A DNA stretch of 64,000 nt from Altererythrobacter epoxidivorans (GTDB lineage Bacteria; Pseudomonadota; Alphaproteobacteria; Sphingomonadales; Sphingomonadaceae), in NCBI RefSeq assembly GCF_001281485.1, contig NZ_CP012669.1:1736001-1800000 (forward strand), read 5' to 3'. Made by a program: the position numbers and the translations under genes. Below are positions 51,550 to 61,186 of this stretch, piece by piece (position 1 is the stretch's first letter; each line of letters starts with the position of its first letter). The notes beneath the pieces are model-generated. The model ran no database searches. It was not told where the DNA came from and worked only from the letters and a program-made list of their open reading frames with translations.

Positions 51550-53517
51550 TCAAAACTCTGCGCGTATTCCTGCAACCACCTGCCGGCCAGGAGATACGAA
51601 GCTGAACACCTGTTCGTAGCGTTCGTCGAACAGGTTCTCGATACGTCCGAAGAGGCGCAGGCGGTCGTTCAACCGCGCCTCACCCGCCAGATTGACGAGC
51701 GTAAATGCGTCCAGCCTTTCGATTACCGGAATGTAGCTGGGATCGGTGAAGGCGAGATCGTCGGTTGCCCCATTGTGGCGCACGATCAGGGTCGCACTCG
51801 CCGCGTCGTCGGGAGCCACCCATCCCAGAATAGCCGAGGCGATGTTGCCCGGACGGCGGACTTCCTCGACCCCGTCTTCCTTTGCATCGAGCCAGGTGTA
51901 GGCGAGGTCGAGCGTGATATTGCTGGCGAGCTTCGCCTTTCCGCTCAGTTCCAGCCCCTTGCGGCTGGAAACGCTGTCGCGGTTGGCGGGCGTCGCAACA
52001 TAGTCCGGCGCCGGATAGGTGGTGTAGATTTCGTCCTTCAGCTCGCTATCGAACCAAGTCGCCGAAAGTTGCACGGCGCCGTCCAGAAGCTTCTGATCGA
52101 GGCCGACCTCCCAGCCTTCCGACTTTTCGGGCTTAAGATCGGCATTGCCGATGAATTGCCCGTCGAAATAACCGAACAGTTCGAAGAAGCCCGGGTTCTT
52201 GATGCCGCTGCCATAGCTCGCCCGGATTCGCGTACCCGCGGACAGATCGTAGCCGCCGCCAATGCGGTAGGTGGTTTCATCCGCGAAACGCGAATTGATG
52301 TCGTGGCGGACGGCGAGCGAGAAATCGATGCTGTCCGAAGCAAAGAGATATTCGGCTGCGAGGCCGGTATTCTCGATCGAGCGCCAATCGGAAAATGCCG
52401 AGCCATAGGGGTCGTCGTTGCGGTAGCGTTCCTTCTCCCATTCAGCGGCGAAGGTCAGCGAATGCCTTTCAGGCCCCTCGCCAAAGGCAAACGCACTGAC
52501 ATAGGAAGCCTTCAGTCGCTGGCCGTCGTTCCCCGAGGTGCGCCCGAACGGTCCGAAGGTATCGCGGCGGATGTCCGCGACCTGTGCCGACAGATCGTGG
52601 GTCCAGCGATCATCCATTGTCGCAAGCCTTGCGCCGACGAGCGCATAGAGCGCGTCGTTCTCATAGCGCACGCCGGGGGTGTCGATCACCATGCCGAATG
52701 TCGGGCTGCTCGGGTCGTAATCCTGGTCGTTGTAATCGCCGGTCGTCCTTGTGAAGCGGCCCACGGCGCGCAGGTGCAGGATGTCGCTCGCCTCGATCCC
52801 GCCATTTGCCGACAGGGTATAGCTGTCGCGGCCGATATTGCGCGCACCGCCGCGGGCATTGGGCTCGCCATCGGTGCTTACGACTGTCGCCGACAGCGCA
52901 AGATTGCGGACTGCATCGCCCAGGCCAGCGCGCGCCGAGCCGTTGAGCCTACCGTTCGTACCGGCTTCGACAAATGCCCTCAGGCCGCTCGCTACATATC
53001 CCGGGGCGGTCTGGTATGACACGACGCCGCCGATCGCATCCGAGCCGTAGAGCGCGCTTTGCGGGCCGCGCACCACCTCGATCCGCGATCCGATTTCAGC
53101 CTGCAGCGTTCCCATGTCGAACTCGCCGGCGAACGGGTCTGACACTTCGATCCCGTCGACCAGCACCATGACGTGGTTCGCCTCTGCCCCACGAAGGCGA
53201 AGCTGGGTCTGTCCCGGGGTACTGGTGACGGCAACGCCCGGAGTATCGCGGAGGATGTCGGCGACATCGCGGACCTGGCGCTGCTCCAGCGTCTCGGTTT
53301 CAAGGACGGTGCCAGCACCGGTGAAATCCTGCAATCGCACAGCACCAGAGCGGCTTCCGGAAACGAGAATACGTTTGCCGGGATAGCAAAGCAGCTGCTC
53401 TTCGCCCTGCTCGCCCCCGACGATATAGCAGACGTTCTCTTCATTCTCCTGCGCGGAAACCGGCACAGTATGGGCGAGCCCGGCAAGGCCCGCACCCAGT
53501 AAAAGGCATTTCTTCAC
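51550..53517 (-). CDS. btuB: TonB-dependent vitamin B12 receptor (BtuB-like)
   Basis: 655 aa outer-membrane receptor. Signal peptide MKKCLLLGAGLAGLAHTVPVSA (start GTG); plug domain with RQVRDVADILRDTPGVAVTS and GIEVSDPF; beta-barrel of 22 strands ending in GRQVVAGIRAEF with a terminal aromatic. A cobalamin riboswitch in its 5' leader supports cobalamin or cobinamide as substrate. Needs TonB-ExbB-ExbD, not in the window. Confidence 0.95.
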   Translation of the reverse strand: MKKCLLLGAGLAGLAHTVPVSAQENEENVCYIVGGEQGEEQLLCYPGKRILVSGSRSGAVRLQDFTGAGTVLETETLEQRQVRDVADILRDTPGVAVTSTPGQTQLRLRGAEANHVMVLVDGIEVSDPFAGEFDMGTLQAEIGSRIEVVRGPQSALYGSDAIGGVVSYQTAPGYVASGLRAFVEAGTNGRLNGSARAGLGDAVRNLALSATVVSTDGEPNARGGARNIGRDSYTLSANGGIEASDILHLRAVGRFTRTTGDYNDQDYDPSSPTFGMVIDTPGVRYENDALYALVGARLATMDDRWTHDLSAQVADIRRDTFGPFGRTSGNDGQRLKASYVSAFAFGEGPERHSLTFAAEWEKERYRNDDPYGSAFSDWRSIENTGLAAEYLFASDSIDFSLAVRHDINSRFADETTYRIGGGYDLSAGTRIRASYGSGIKNPGFFELFGYFDGQFIGNADLKPEKSEGWEVGLDQKLLDGAVQLSATWFDSELKDEIYTTYPAPDYVATPANRDSVSSRKGLELSGKAKLASNITLDLAYTWLDAKEDGVEEVRRPGNIASAILGWVAPDDAASATLIVRHNGATDDLAFTDPSYIPVIERLDAFTLVNLAGEARLNDRLRLFGRIENLFDERYEQVFSFVSPGRQVVAGIRAEF

Positions 53518-53635
53518 GTCGGTGATACTCCCGTCTCAAGCGACAGGCGCCACGAGGACCATCCCCGGAGCTGCCCGCTTACGTCGCTCAGACGAAAGGT
53601 TTCGCGCCTGGCCAATCCCTGAGCCGGGCAAGAGC

Positions 53636-53803
53636 GACGCGCTCCGGTCGGTCTCCTGGCTCACGGGTCGACACATCCGGCAAGCCTTCCCGGGCAAGGC
53701 CCAGTGGCATAAAAGAGCCGGACGCTCTCCGCTTACAGTTGCAGGGACAGCTGCGGAATGGGATGGCGAACCATCCGCACCGCATTCCCGTTACCGATGC
53801 GCG
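53636..53803 (-). ncRNA. cobalamin riboswitch
   Basis: On the minus strand: CGGTAACGGGAATGCGGTGC near the 5' end, then GCCACTGGG in the conserved core, then the B12 box AGCCAGGAGACC. It precedes btuB by about 120 bases on the same strand. Binding of adenosylcobalamin should lower btuB expression. Confidence 0.95.
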
Positions 53804-53892
53804 AAATCGCCCCTAGCCACGGGCGTGGCAGGACACAAGCGTGAGGGCAGGATTGAATGTCGGGTGAAGCCCGAAGCCCGGGCCAATCCGCG

Positions 53893-54870
53893 TCAATTGC
53901 CGCGGTTGGCCTCGTCCTTCTCTTCCGTCTGGACCACTGGCTGCGACACGAACTGCGGCGCAGGTCCGCTGGGCTGCGACGGCTGGGTAACCTCGTCGCT
54001 GCCGGCTGGCTCGCCCGTCCCGGTGACGAACTGGATCTGCGGCTGCGCCCCCATGTTGACCGGCGCCGTCAGGTCCGACTGGCCCTGCGCTGCCGTGCTT
54101 GCGACAGGCGTGTAGGTTACTGCGGTTTCCGGCGGGCTGTAGGTACCCTGGAGCATGGTCGTGGCAGGATCGCCCACCGCGCCATAGGTCCGCACCGTCG
54201 TTACCGTCTTGGGACCATAAGCCTCGGTCCACGCGGCGAGGTTCACGCGGTATTGCTCGTAAGCGCGGAAGAAGTTTTCGAACACCGCTTCCATGCGCGG
54301 CAGGGCGCTTTGCGCATATGTGCCGAGTTGTCCGGCGGGCACCTGGATCACCTCGTTGCTGACCTGCAAGGAGACGTCGCAGAAATCCGACAGAGCCGGC
54401 GGCAGGGCGAAATAGTTATAGACCTGCGTCATGTAGGAATCCTGCTGGTCGCGATAACTCGCACCATAGCGATTGCGGTATTCCTTCTGTAGCGCAGTGT
54501 TGGTCGAAGCGAGCTCGCGCTTGTGCGCGTTCAGCATGGTCTTGTAATTGTCGACCAGCGTCGCGTGCTCTGCCCTCAGGCAGTTGAGCGCAGCAACGTT
54601 GAGGCCCGAACGCAGGTTCCACAGCCTTTGCGCTTCGGTGATGTTGTTGTTCACCGTATCGCGCAGGCCGTTCGCGCCCATCTGGGGGATCGCCATGACC
54701 GCAACCGCGCCGGAAGGCGGCGTGGGTTTCGGCGGAATGACCACACGAACAGGCGGCGGAGGGGGCGGAGGCGGTGGCGGAGGCGGCGGAGGCGTTGCGC
54801 ACGCGGACAGGGCCGCTGCCCCGATTGCCGCCGTGACGATCTTCAATCCGACCCTGTTACCCGCTCCCAT
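53893..54870 (-). CDS. poly-proline lipoprotein, hypothetical
   Basis: 325 aa. A lipobox (LSAC) follows the signal, then a 14-Pro run and PPKPTPPSG. The mature domain is mostly helical (residues 70-230) with YKTMLNAHKRELASTNTALQKEYRNRYG, then a Pro/Gln/Ser-rich tail. The proline run suggests a flexible spacer through the periplasm. AGAGGAA before the ATG sets the start. It is downstream of the 54949-55045 spacer; function unknown. Confidence 0.75.
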   Translation of the reverse strand: MGAGNRVGLKIVTAAIGAAALSACATPPPPPPPPPPPPPPVRVVIPPKPTPPSGAVAVMAIPQMGANGLRDTVNNNITEAQRLWNLRSGLNVAALNCLRAEHATLVDNYKTMLNAHKRELASTNTALQKEYRNRYGASYRDQQDSYMTQVYNYFALPPALSDFCDVSLQVSNEVIQVPAGQLGTYAQSALPRMEAVFENFFRAYEQYRVNLAAWTEAYGPKTVTTVRTYGAVGDPATTMLQGTYSPPETAVTYTPVASTAAQGQSDLTAPVNMGAQPQIQFVTGTGEPAGSDEVTQPSQPSGPAPQFVSQPVVQTEEKDEANRGN

Positions 54871-55045
54871 CGTACTTCCTCTTTCAAATCCCGATACGCA
54901 TATCGCGGCAGGGTGCACATCCCATCCTTGCCGCAAGCTGAAGGTCAAAGCTTACGCTTAGTTTCCGGCAAAGAAAATGCCCGGACCGCCATTGGCAGCC
55001 CGGGCATCGACGAGTTGACTCGTACTTGCGATTATCGGTGCGGAA

Positions 55046-55786
55046 TTACTCGCGCGAACCCATGAACCGCAGCAGGAACAGGAACATGTTGATGAAGTCG
55101 AGGTACAAACTCAGCGCGCCGAGGACGACGGCCTTGCCCGCAAATTCAGTGCCCCGGCAATAGCTGTACTCGGTCTTCAGCCGCTGGGTATCGTAGGCGG
55201 TGAGGCCTGCGAAGATCAGCACACCAAGGAAGCTGATGACCAGCGACATGGTGCCCGAACCCAGGAACATGTTGATCACGCTTGCGATGATCAGGCCGAT
55301 CACGCCCATGAGCAGGAAGCTGCCCCAGCCCGAGATGTCTTTCTTCGTGGTGTAACCCCACAGGCTGAGACCTGCGAAGGCACCTGCCGTGGCGAAGAAC
55401 GTCGCAGCGATGCTCGAGCCCGTGTAGACGAGGAAAATCGTCGACAGGGAGAGGCCCATCAGCACCGCAAAGCCCCAGAACATCGCCTGGAGCGTGGTCT
55501 TGCTGAACTTGTTTGCGCCAAAGCTCATCGCGAAAACGATTGCGAGCGGCGACAGGGCGACGATCCACATCAGCGGCCCGCTGGCAAAGGACAATGCCAG
55601 TCCCGAACGCGCAGTGAGCAGCGCGACGATCCCTGTCAGCAGGACGCCGGATGTCATGTAGTTGTAGATGGAGAGCATATGCTTGCGCAGGCCCTCGTCG
55701 AAGGTGACGCCAGAAGCGAGATCGCCCGTGCGCGGGACGGTGCCGAAACCCGGTCGGCTACGCTGCTGTTCGTTCCAATCAGCCAT
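55046..55786 (-). CDS. Bax inhibitor-1/YccA family protein
   Basis: 246 aa with seven membrane helices and an N-terminal cytoplasmic segment. BI-1 pattern SLSTIFLVYTGSSIAATFFATAG and SVINMFLGSG, ending IFAGLTAYDTQRLKTEYS and FINMFLFLLRFMGS. Members of this family include pH- or calcium-linked membrane leak channels and FtsH-interacting proteins (YccA). A structured leader RNA precedes it, as for ybhL in alphaproteobacteria. Confidence 0.95.
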   Translation of the reverse strand: MADWNEQQRSRPGFGTVPRTGDLASGVTFDEGLRKHMLSIYNYMTSGVLLTGIVALLTARSGLALSFASGPLMWIVALSPLAIVFAMSFGANKFSKTTLQAMFWGFAVLMGLSLSTIFLVYTGSSIAATFFATAGAFAGLSLWGYTTKKDISGWGSFLLMGVIGLIIASVINMFLGSGTMSLVISFLGVLIFAGLTAYDTQRLKTEYSYCRGTEFAGKAVVLGALSLYLDFINMFLFLLRFMGSRE

Positions 55787-55860
55787 TTCAAACTCCTTTC
55801 CGGCGCCGAGCGACGACAAGCCGGTACCGGATATATCGCAACCGGAACGCTGATATTCAA
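55787..55860 (-). ncRNA. structured leader of the BI-1 gene (ybhL-motif candidate)
   Basis: On the minus strand CCGGTACCG pairs with CGGCGCCGG around a 13-base loop (9-bp stem, one mismatch), ending just before AAAGGAG. An upstream GATATATCC element can form a smaller hairpin. The position matches the ybhL leader known for this family; a covariance search is needed to confirm. Confidence 0.55.
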
Positions 55861-55890
55861 GGAAAACCGGCTTGCATTCGGTGCAAGCTG

Positions 55891-56703
55891 TTAAGGCTGT
55901 TTCGCTGCACCCCTGCCCAATTCGGCGCCCTTGTCCGCGGTCGCGCGCAATGTCTCGACCAGGAGGTTTTTCAAGGCGTTATCGGCATCCAAGATATTCA
56001 GCCCCTCGCGCGTCATCCCGCCGGGGCTCGCAACGCGGTCGGCCAGCTCGCCCGGAGAAATGTCCGCACCGGCCGCCAATGCGGCCGATCCTTCGACCGT
56101 TGCCAGCGCCAGGCTGTCCGCCATGTCCGGTTCGACCCCCAGGCTCACTGCGGCAGATGCCAGCGCGTCGATGAAGCGATAAACGAAGCCGGGGCCCGAT
56201 CCAGCAAGGGCCGTGACGATGTCGAATTTGCGCTCGTCATCCAGCCACAGGGCCGTCCCGAGCTTGCCGAACACGTCGAGCGCCGCGGGCTTCTCGCTTT
56301 CCGTCAGGCCGCTCTCGCACAGTATCACCGGGGATTTGCCGATGCGCGATGCGAGGTTTGGCATGACACGTACGTGGGCGTGCGCTGCGGGGAAAGCATC
56401 ACGGAGCGTCGCGCGATCGAGGCCTGCAAGCAGGGAGAACACGGTCACTTCCGGTCCGGTCAGCGACTGTATGCCGGGGGCGATCGCACCCAATTGTTGC
56501 GGCTTGAAGCCGAGCAGGACGCAATCGTGCGAACCCGCTTCGGACGCATCGCGGATCAGTTCGACGCCCTCTGGTGCAGCGTCCAGTTGCGGGTCGAGCA
56601 CGGTGAACCTCGCCGCGCTCTCGCCAGCAGCAAGCCATCCTGCGAGCATGGCTCCGCCCATGTTACCGCATCCGATGATCAGCATTTTTTCAAAATGCGG
56701 CAC
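55891..56703 (-). CDS. proC: pyrroline-5-carboxylate reductase
   Basis: 270 aa. Reduces pyrroline-5-carboxylate to proline. IIGCGNMGGAML is the NADPH site, VMPNLASRIGKSP and the C-terminal DLADRVASPGG-like ELADRVASPGGMT signature are present. GTG start with AGGAG seven bases upstream. It follows the YbjN gene on the same strand and completes the proline path begun by ProB. Confidence 0.96.
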   Translation of the reverse strand: MPHFEKMLIIGCGNMGGAMLAGWLAAGESAARFTVLDPQLDAAPEGVELIRDASEAGSHDCVLLGFKPQQLGAIAPGIQSLTGPEVTVFSLLAGLDRATLRDAFPAAHAHVRVMPNLASRIGKSPVILCESGLTESEKPAALDVFGKLGTALWLDDERKFDIVTALAGSGPGFVYRFIDALASAAVSLGVEPDMADSLALATVEGSAALAAGADISPGELADRVASPGGMTREGLNILDADNALKNLLVETLRATADKGAELGRGAAKQP

Positions 56704-56774
56704 GATGGTTCTCCTGTCGTGAAATCAGCGAATGCTGGCGATCCTTAGACCGGATTGCCCTGACGGCAAGCCTC

Positions 56775-57281
56775 TCAGGCTTCGCCGGCGGCGTCCACCA
56801 TGGCGCTCTCGAGCGCGGCTTTCGGGGTCTTGTCGCCCCACAGCACGAACTGGAAAGCGGGATAGAACCGGTCGCATTCGTCGATCGCTGTCTCGACCAG
56901 CGCCTGCGCCTGCATGAGCGACAGCATGCCGTCATCGCCGAGCAGCGCGCCGTGCCGGTACAGCAGCACGTCGCCGTTCGACCAGATGTCGAAATGGCCG
57001 AGCCACATCTGCTCGTTCACCAGCGAAAGAAGCTCGTAGGCCTCGCCGCGCTTGTGGCTGGCGACCCGGATATCGGGCAGGCAGAGCAATTGCAGGACAT
57101 TGTCCTCGCCGCGCCAGATCGCGCGGATCTGGTATTTCGCCCAGCTTCCCTGCACCTCGCCCGTGACCTCGTCTTCGGACACGATTTCGCACGGCCACCC
57201 ACGCGCATCGAACAGCGCAGCCAGCATATCCACTGGTCCGGCGTCATCCTGAGCCGAATATTCCTGCTCGCGCACTCTCAT
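56775..57281 (-). CDS. YbjN domain-containing protein
   Basis: 168 aa. The YbjN fold is indicated by DMLAALFDARGWPCEIVSED, an AIWRGEDNVLQLLCLPD strand pair and VNEQMWLGHFDIWSNGDVLLYRH. YbjN proteins resemble type III secretion chaperones; a role in sensory or motility control has been proposed, not proven. It is encoded upstream of proC on the same strand, 71 bases away. Confidence 0.9.
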   Translation of the reverse strand: MRVREQEYSAQDDAGPVDMLAALFDARGWPCEIVSEDEVTGEVQGSWAKYQIRAIWRGEDNVLQLLCLPDIRVASHKRGEAYELLSLVNEQMWLGHFDIWSNGDVLLYRHGALLGDDGMLSLMQAQALVETAIDECDRFYPAFQFVLWGDKTPKAALESAMVDAAGEA

Positions 57282-57422
57282 CGAATTGGGTTGCCTTTCG
57301 TCATTGCCCGTTGGATGCAATGGCACGAGGGTGGAAAGCAATGGCACGCAAGATGGCTGCTGGGGAGAACCGATTTCGCTTGTTCAAAGCTTGTGAACAA
57401 GTAACCGGGGAAACCCTGTAAC

Positions 57423-59156
57423 CTACTGAAGAATTGTGATTTCCTGGCCTTCGGGGCTCGTGAAGGTGAAGGCGTCGAGGTCCTTGCCCTTCAACGCCTT
57501 GACGAGATCCCTTGCGGCCGCATCGGAAGCCACCGGACCAGCGAGCAAACGGTTGGCCTGCCCCCACGCGGTCACATGCGGTTTGAAATCCCCAAGCAAT
57601 TCGGGAGCCTGGCGGGAAAAACGCCGCCAATCGAACTTGAGCGCGGAAAGCTCCTTGCCCGTGGCGACCTGGACCCAGATCCGGCTCGGGTGGGTCGGCT
57701 TTTCCGGTTTCGGTGGTTCAGGCGGTTTCTCGCGCGGCACCTTGATCGCGGTAATGTCGACAGCACCTGTTCCAGCATTCGTGCGCGTGGTCGGTCCGGC
57801 GGTAAAATCGGCAAATGCGTCGGCGACACTGGGTGCCGGTTCCGGCACCGACTGGACTGTCGGGACGGCTTCGGAACGCTGCGCCGTCTGCGCCATCTGC
57901 GGAGGTGCGGCAGGAAGGCTGGACGCTGATGAGGCGACAGGGGGAAGCTCCCCGCTACTTACTTGCGCGAGGTCAAAGGTAGAGACTGCGGGACGCACGA
58001 CCTCGGTCGGCGCGCTGGCTGGCGGTGCAGCAACGACGGTGACGACCTCTGCCGATGGTGCCTGCTGCATCGGCTGCGGTGGCGGCGGCGCAAGCGATTG
58101 TTCGCGGGCGACAGCGGCAAGCCTGCTGCCCGATTGGGCTGGCGGCATGGCCTCCACCCGCGTTGCGGCAGCCACCTTGACCGTATTGTCGGCCTTGCCC
58201 TTCGACTTGGCGGCGCTCTTGGTGTTCGTATTCTTCAACCTGATGGGCTTGGGATTGCCGAGCGGCGCCCCTTGCGGAGCCAGCTTGTCGCCAGCCTGAG
58301 CAGCAGCCGGTGCCGTAGAACTGGCATATTGGGCAATTCGCGGATCATCGCGGCCGATCTGTGCTGCGCGGGGAAAGATACCGAGATTGGCCGCGGCCGC
58401 CTGCTGGGCCTTTGTCAGGCGCGGCATGTAATCGAGATAGGGCGCGATCCGGCTCGCCAGATCTTTCGGCATCACGGCATCGGTGATCGCCCGCGCTTCC
58501 TTCGCGTCGCCCAGGATGGCGAGACCAAAGGCACGCGTCCGGTATGCGGCATAATCGCGCTTGTCGAGCAAGGGCCGCAGGGTCGCTTCGAAGCCTGCCC
58601 GGTCTCCGGCGATCGCCTGGCTCAGCGCCAGCCGACGGACAATCTCGTCATTGTTTTCGCGCGCAAGTGCGGCGCGATAGCTGGCCTGCGCTTCATAGCC
58701 ATTGCCGACGAGATCGTAGGCCAGCCCGCGTTCGGGCAGCACTGCGGACGGAGAGGCGCCGGACTTCTCAGCCTCGCTGAACAGGCGCAATGCCTCTACC
58801 GGACGTTCCGATCGGAGGAAGATGGCCGCCATCCCCATCTTTGCATCGGCATTGCTGGGCGACAATTCCTGTGCCCGGCCGAAAAACCCCATCGATGCAT
58901 CGAGATCGTTGAGAGCAAGCGCTGCATTTCCGGCATCGATCAGTGCGCCGAGGTCGCGGGAGTTGGTTGCTAGCCGCTTGAGCGCGCGATTGAGCCGCTG
59001 CACATCTGGCGACGGGAGCGGCTGGACCACTTCGCGCGATACCGGCGCATCGCCCGACTGGGCATAGGCCGGAATCGCTGGAACGGTCGCAGCTGTCAGG
59101 GCCGTCGCGGCCAGGAGCGCTTTCGGAACATGCTGGAAATTCATGGAGCGGGTCAT
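57423..59156 (-). CDS. SPOR-domain protein with TPR-like repeats
   Basis: 577 aa. Signal peptide ends near residue 31. Residues 40-290 contain TPR-like helical pairs (ALIDAGNAALALNDLDASMGFFGRAQELSP, ASYRAALAREN). A long Pro/Ala/Thr linker (about 320-490) precedes the C-terminal SPOR domain (RIWVQVATGKELSALKFDW ... EGQEITIL), which binds denuded peptidoglycan at division sites. It is adjacent to ftsZ, so a role in septum remodelling is plausible. Confidence 0.88.
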   Translation of the reverse strand: MTRSMNFQHVPKALLAATALTAATVPAIPAYAQSGDAPVSREVVQPLPSPDVQRLNRALKRLATNSRDLGALIDAGNAALALNDLDASMGFFGRAQELSPSNADAKMGMAAIFLRSERPVEALRLFSEAEKSGASPSAVLPERGLAYDLVGNGYEAQASYRAALARENNDEIVRRLALSQAIAGDRAGFEATLRPLLDKRDYAAYRTRAFGLAILGDAKEARAITDAVMPKDLASRIAPYLDYMPRLTKAQQAAAANLGIFPRAAQIGRDDPRIAQYASSTAPAAAQAGDKLAPQGAPLGNPKPIRLKNTNTKSAAKSKGKADNTVKVAAATRVEAMPPAQSGSRLAAVAREQSLAPPPPQPMQQAPSAEVVTVVAAPPASAPTEVVRPAVSTFDLAQVSSGELPPVASSASSLPAAPPQMAQTAQRSEAVPTVQSVPEPAPSVADAFADFTAGPTTRTNAGTGAVDITAIKVPREKPPEPPKPEKPTHPSRIWVQVATGKELSALKFDWRRFSRQAPELLGDFKPHVTAWGQANRLLAGPVASDAAARDLVKALKGKDLDAFTFTSPEGQEITILQ

Positions 59157-59271
59157 AATTGGCAACACCTGCACAGGCTAGCCTGACGCGCCTGAACCGG
59201 GGTCTAACGGCACACAGGCGCGCCAGGCCGCTTCAGATCAGCGAACCGGACGCGCCTGCGTTTCTACCCTT

Positions 59272-59306
59272 GTGATTACTGGCGTGATTACTGGCGTGAT
59301 TACTGG
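59272..59306. repeat. 12-bp tandem repeat at the ftsZ stop codon
   Basis: GTGATTACTGGC occurs three times (59272, 59284, 59296, the last partial). On the coding (minus) strand each unit contains CAGTAA, so each copy carries the terminal Gln codon and the stop in frame. Confidence 0.9.
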
Positions 59307-61033
59307 TTGTTCTGGCGACCCAGGAAGCGCGGGATGCTGAGCGAGCCACCCGCATCGCCATCATCATCGTCCTCGTCTTCATCGTCGCTACCCGAGGTGC
59401 CGCGCGAGAGGTTTGCCATCCGTTCGAACAGCGTGCTGCCGCCGGCAGCACCTCCGCCGGCTGCACCGCCGCCGGACTCGCTTCCGCCACCGCCCAGAAG
59501 GCTCCGGCGCCGACCGCCCTGGGGCTGTTCGACAGGTTCGTCTTCACTCGACAGTTTATCGGCATTGGCCAGGAGATCGTCCTGAGGAGCGCCGCCTGCA
59601 CCGCCTGCGCCCATGTCGGACGTCAGGTCGAGCGTTTCGTCACCTTCGCCATAACCGCCTTCGTCAGCGCTACCGTATCCGCTGTCCGCGGCAGGTTCCG
59701 GAAGTCCTTCGGCCGGATCGGCGTAGGGATCGTTTTCGGCATTACGCAGGCCTGCCAGCGGATCGACGATGCCATCGACATCGTCATCGTCGGCGTCACC
59801 CATTTCGTCGCCTGCCTGCATGCCGGTGAGGTCGAAGGGTTCTACTTCACCCTCTTCCTCGTCACCGAAACCCGAAAGCGGTTCGAGAGCAGGTGCTGCA
59901 TCGCCTTCCGGCTCGCCGTCCATTTCGGTGGCGAGTTCCAGCGGCTCTTCCTCGCCCGAAGTTTCAGGCGCGGCATTTTCCTCTTCCGAATAGGAAATGA
60001 TCGGACGTTTCGGCGGACGCGAAGCCCCGAGCGACACAGGTGCGCTGGACGACGATCCGGCGACAGCACTGTGATCGATGCCGGTCGCGACGACAGAAAC
60101 GCGGATCTTGCCATCGAGGTCAGGGTTGAACGCCGAACCCCAGATGATGTTCGCATCATCGTCGACCAGTTCGCGAATGTGGTTTGCAGCTTCGTCGACT
60201 TCGAGCAGGCGCATGTCCTCGCCGCCGATGATCGAGATGATTACACCCTTTGCGCCCTGCATGCTGACACCGTCGAGCAGCGGGTTGGCGATCGCGCGTT
60301 CCGCAGCTTCGAGAGCGCGGTTTTCGCCTTCGCTTTCGCCGGTACCCATCATCGCCTTGCCCATCTCGCTCATCACCGAACGCACGTCGGCGAAGTCGAG
60401 GTTGATGAGGCCGGGCATGACCATGAGGTCGGTGATTGAACGGACACCTTGCTGCAGGACTTCGTCCGCCAGCATGAAGGCTTCCTTGAAGGTGGTTTCC
60501 GCCTTCGCGACCAGGAACAGGTTCTGGTTCGGGATCACGATCAGCGTGTCGACATGCTTCTGCAGTTCGTCGATGCCCGATTCAGCAGCGCGCATGCGGC
60601 GCGTGCCTTCGAACAGGAACGGCTTGGTCACGACACCGACGGTCAGAACACCCTTGCGGCGGGCAGCTTCGGCGATAACGGGCGCCGCACCGGTACCGGT
60701 GCCGCCGCCCATGCCGGCCGCGATGAAGACCATGTTGACGCCTTCGAGAGCATCTTCGATCTCGGCTACGGTTTCTTCAGCCGCCGCCTTGCCGACTTCG
60801 GGCCGTGCACCGGCACCCAGGCCACCGGTGATTTCCGGGCCGAGCTGGATCCGCTTTTCCGCGGTCGAGGCATTGAGCGCCTGCGCATCCGTATTTGCCA
60901 CGATGAAATCGACGCCTTCGATTTCGGCTTCGATCATGTTGGCGATCGCGTTTCCGCCTGCACCGCCGATCCCGATAACGGTAATGCGGGGCCGCAGTTC
61001 TTCGTTCGACGCAGGTCCGATATTGATGCTCAT
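59300..61033 (-). CDS. ftsZ: cell division protein FtsZ
   Basis: 577 aa, much longer than the typical 380-400. The GTPase core has [18 protein letters not shown] [10 protein letters not shown] at the N-terminus and the tubulin signature [23 protein letters not shown] contacts NTDAQAL and TKPFLFEG are visible. The acidic linker (about residues 325-560, Asp/Glu/Gly-rich) is exceptionally long. It ends in the conserved C-terminal peptide [11 protein letters not shown] for FtsA/ZipA-type partners. The ATG is preceded by GGAGG at eight bases. It forms the Z ring. Confidence 0.97.
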   Translation of the reverse strand: MSINIGPASNEELRPRITVIGIGGAGGNAIANMIEAEIEGVDFIVANTDAQALNASTAEKRIQLGPEITGGLGAGARPEVGKAAAEETVAEIEDALEGVNMVFIAAGMGGGTGTGAAPVIAEAARRKGVLTVGVVTKPFLFEGTRRMRAAESGIDELQKHVDTLIVIPNQNLFLVAKAETTFKEAFMLADEVLQQGVRSITDLMVMPGLINLDFADVRSVMSEMGKAMMGTGESEGENRALEAAERAIANPLLDGVSMQGAKGVIISIIGGEDMRLLEVDEAANHIRELVDDDANIIWGSAFNPDLDGKIRVSVVATGIDHSAVAGSSSSAPVSLGASRPPKRPIISYSEEENAAPETSGEEEPLELATEMDGEPEGDAAPALEPLSGFGDEEEGEVEPFDLTGMQAGDEMGDADDDDVDGIVDPLAGLRNAENDPYADPAEGLPEPAADSGYGSADEGGYGEGDETLDLTSDMGAGGAGGAPQDDLLANADKLSSEDEPVEQPQGGRRRSLLGGGGSESGGGAAGGGAAGGSTLFERMANLSRGTSGSDDEDEDDDDGDAGGSLSIPRFLGRQNNQ

Positions 61034-61120
61034 CAACTATTCCTCCGGATGCATCGCACCCAAAACTAATCTGATTTACTGTGGCACAGATAGGAAGCGC
61101 CGTTGATAGCGCGAAAACCC

Positions 61121-61129
61121 TTATCCACA
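61121..61129 (+). promoter_or_regulatory. consensus DnaA box upstream of ftsZ
   Basis: TTATCCACA, an exact match to the DnaA box consensus, in the 153-base ftsA-ftsZ spacer. It suggests DnaA may affect ftsZ expression, as known in Caulobacter. One copy only. Confidence 0.6.
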
Positions 61130-61186
61130 GTGGTTAAAACGACAAGACTCCAGTGTTTGCGTGCGATCCCGGTTCCGTCTGTTTTA

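Noticed and set aside
59272..59306. CRISPR array
   Set aside because: The 12-bp units are directly adjacent without spacers and overlap the ftsZ 3' end.
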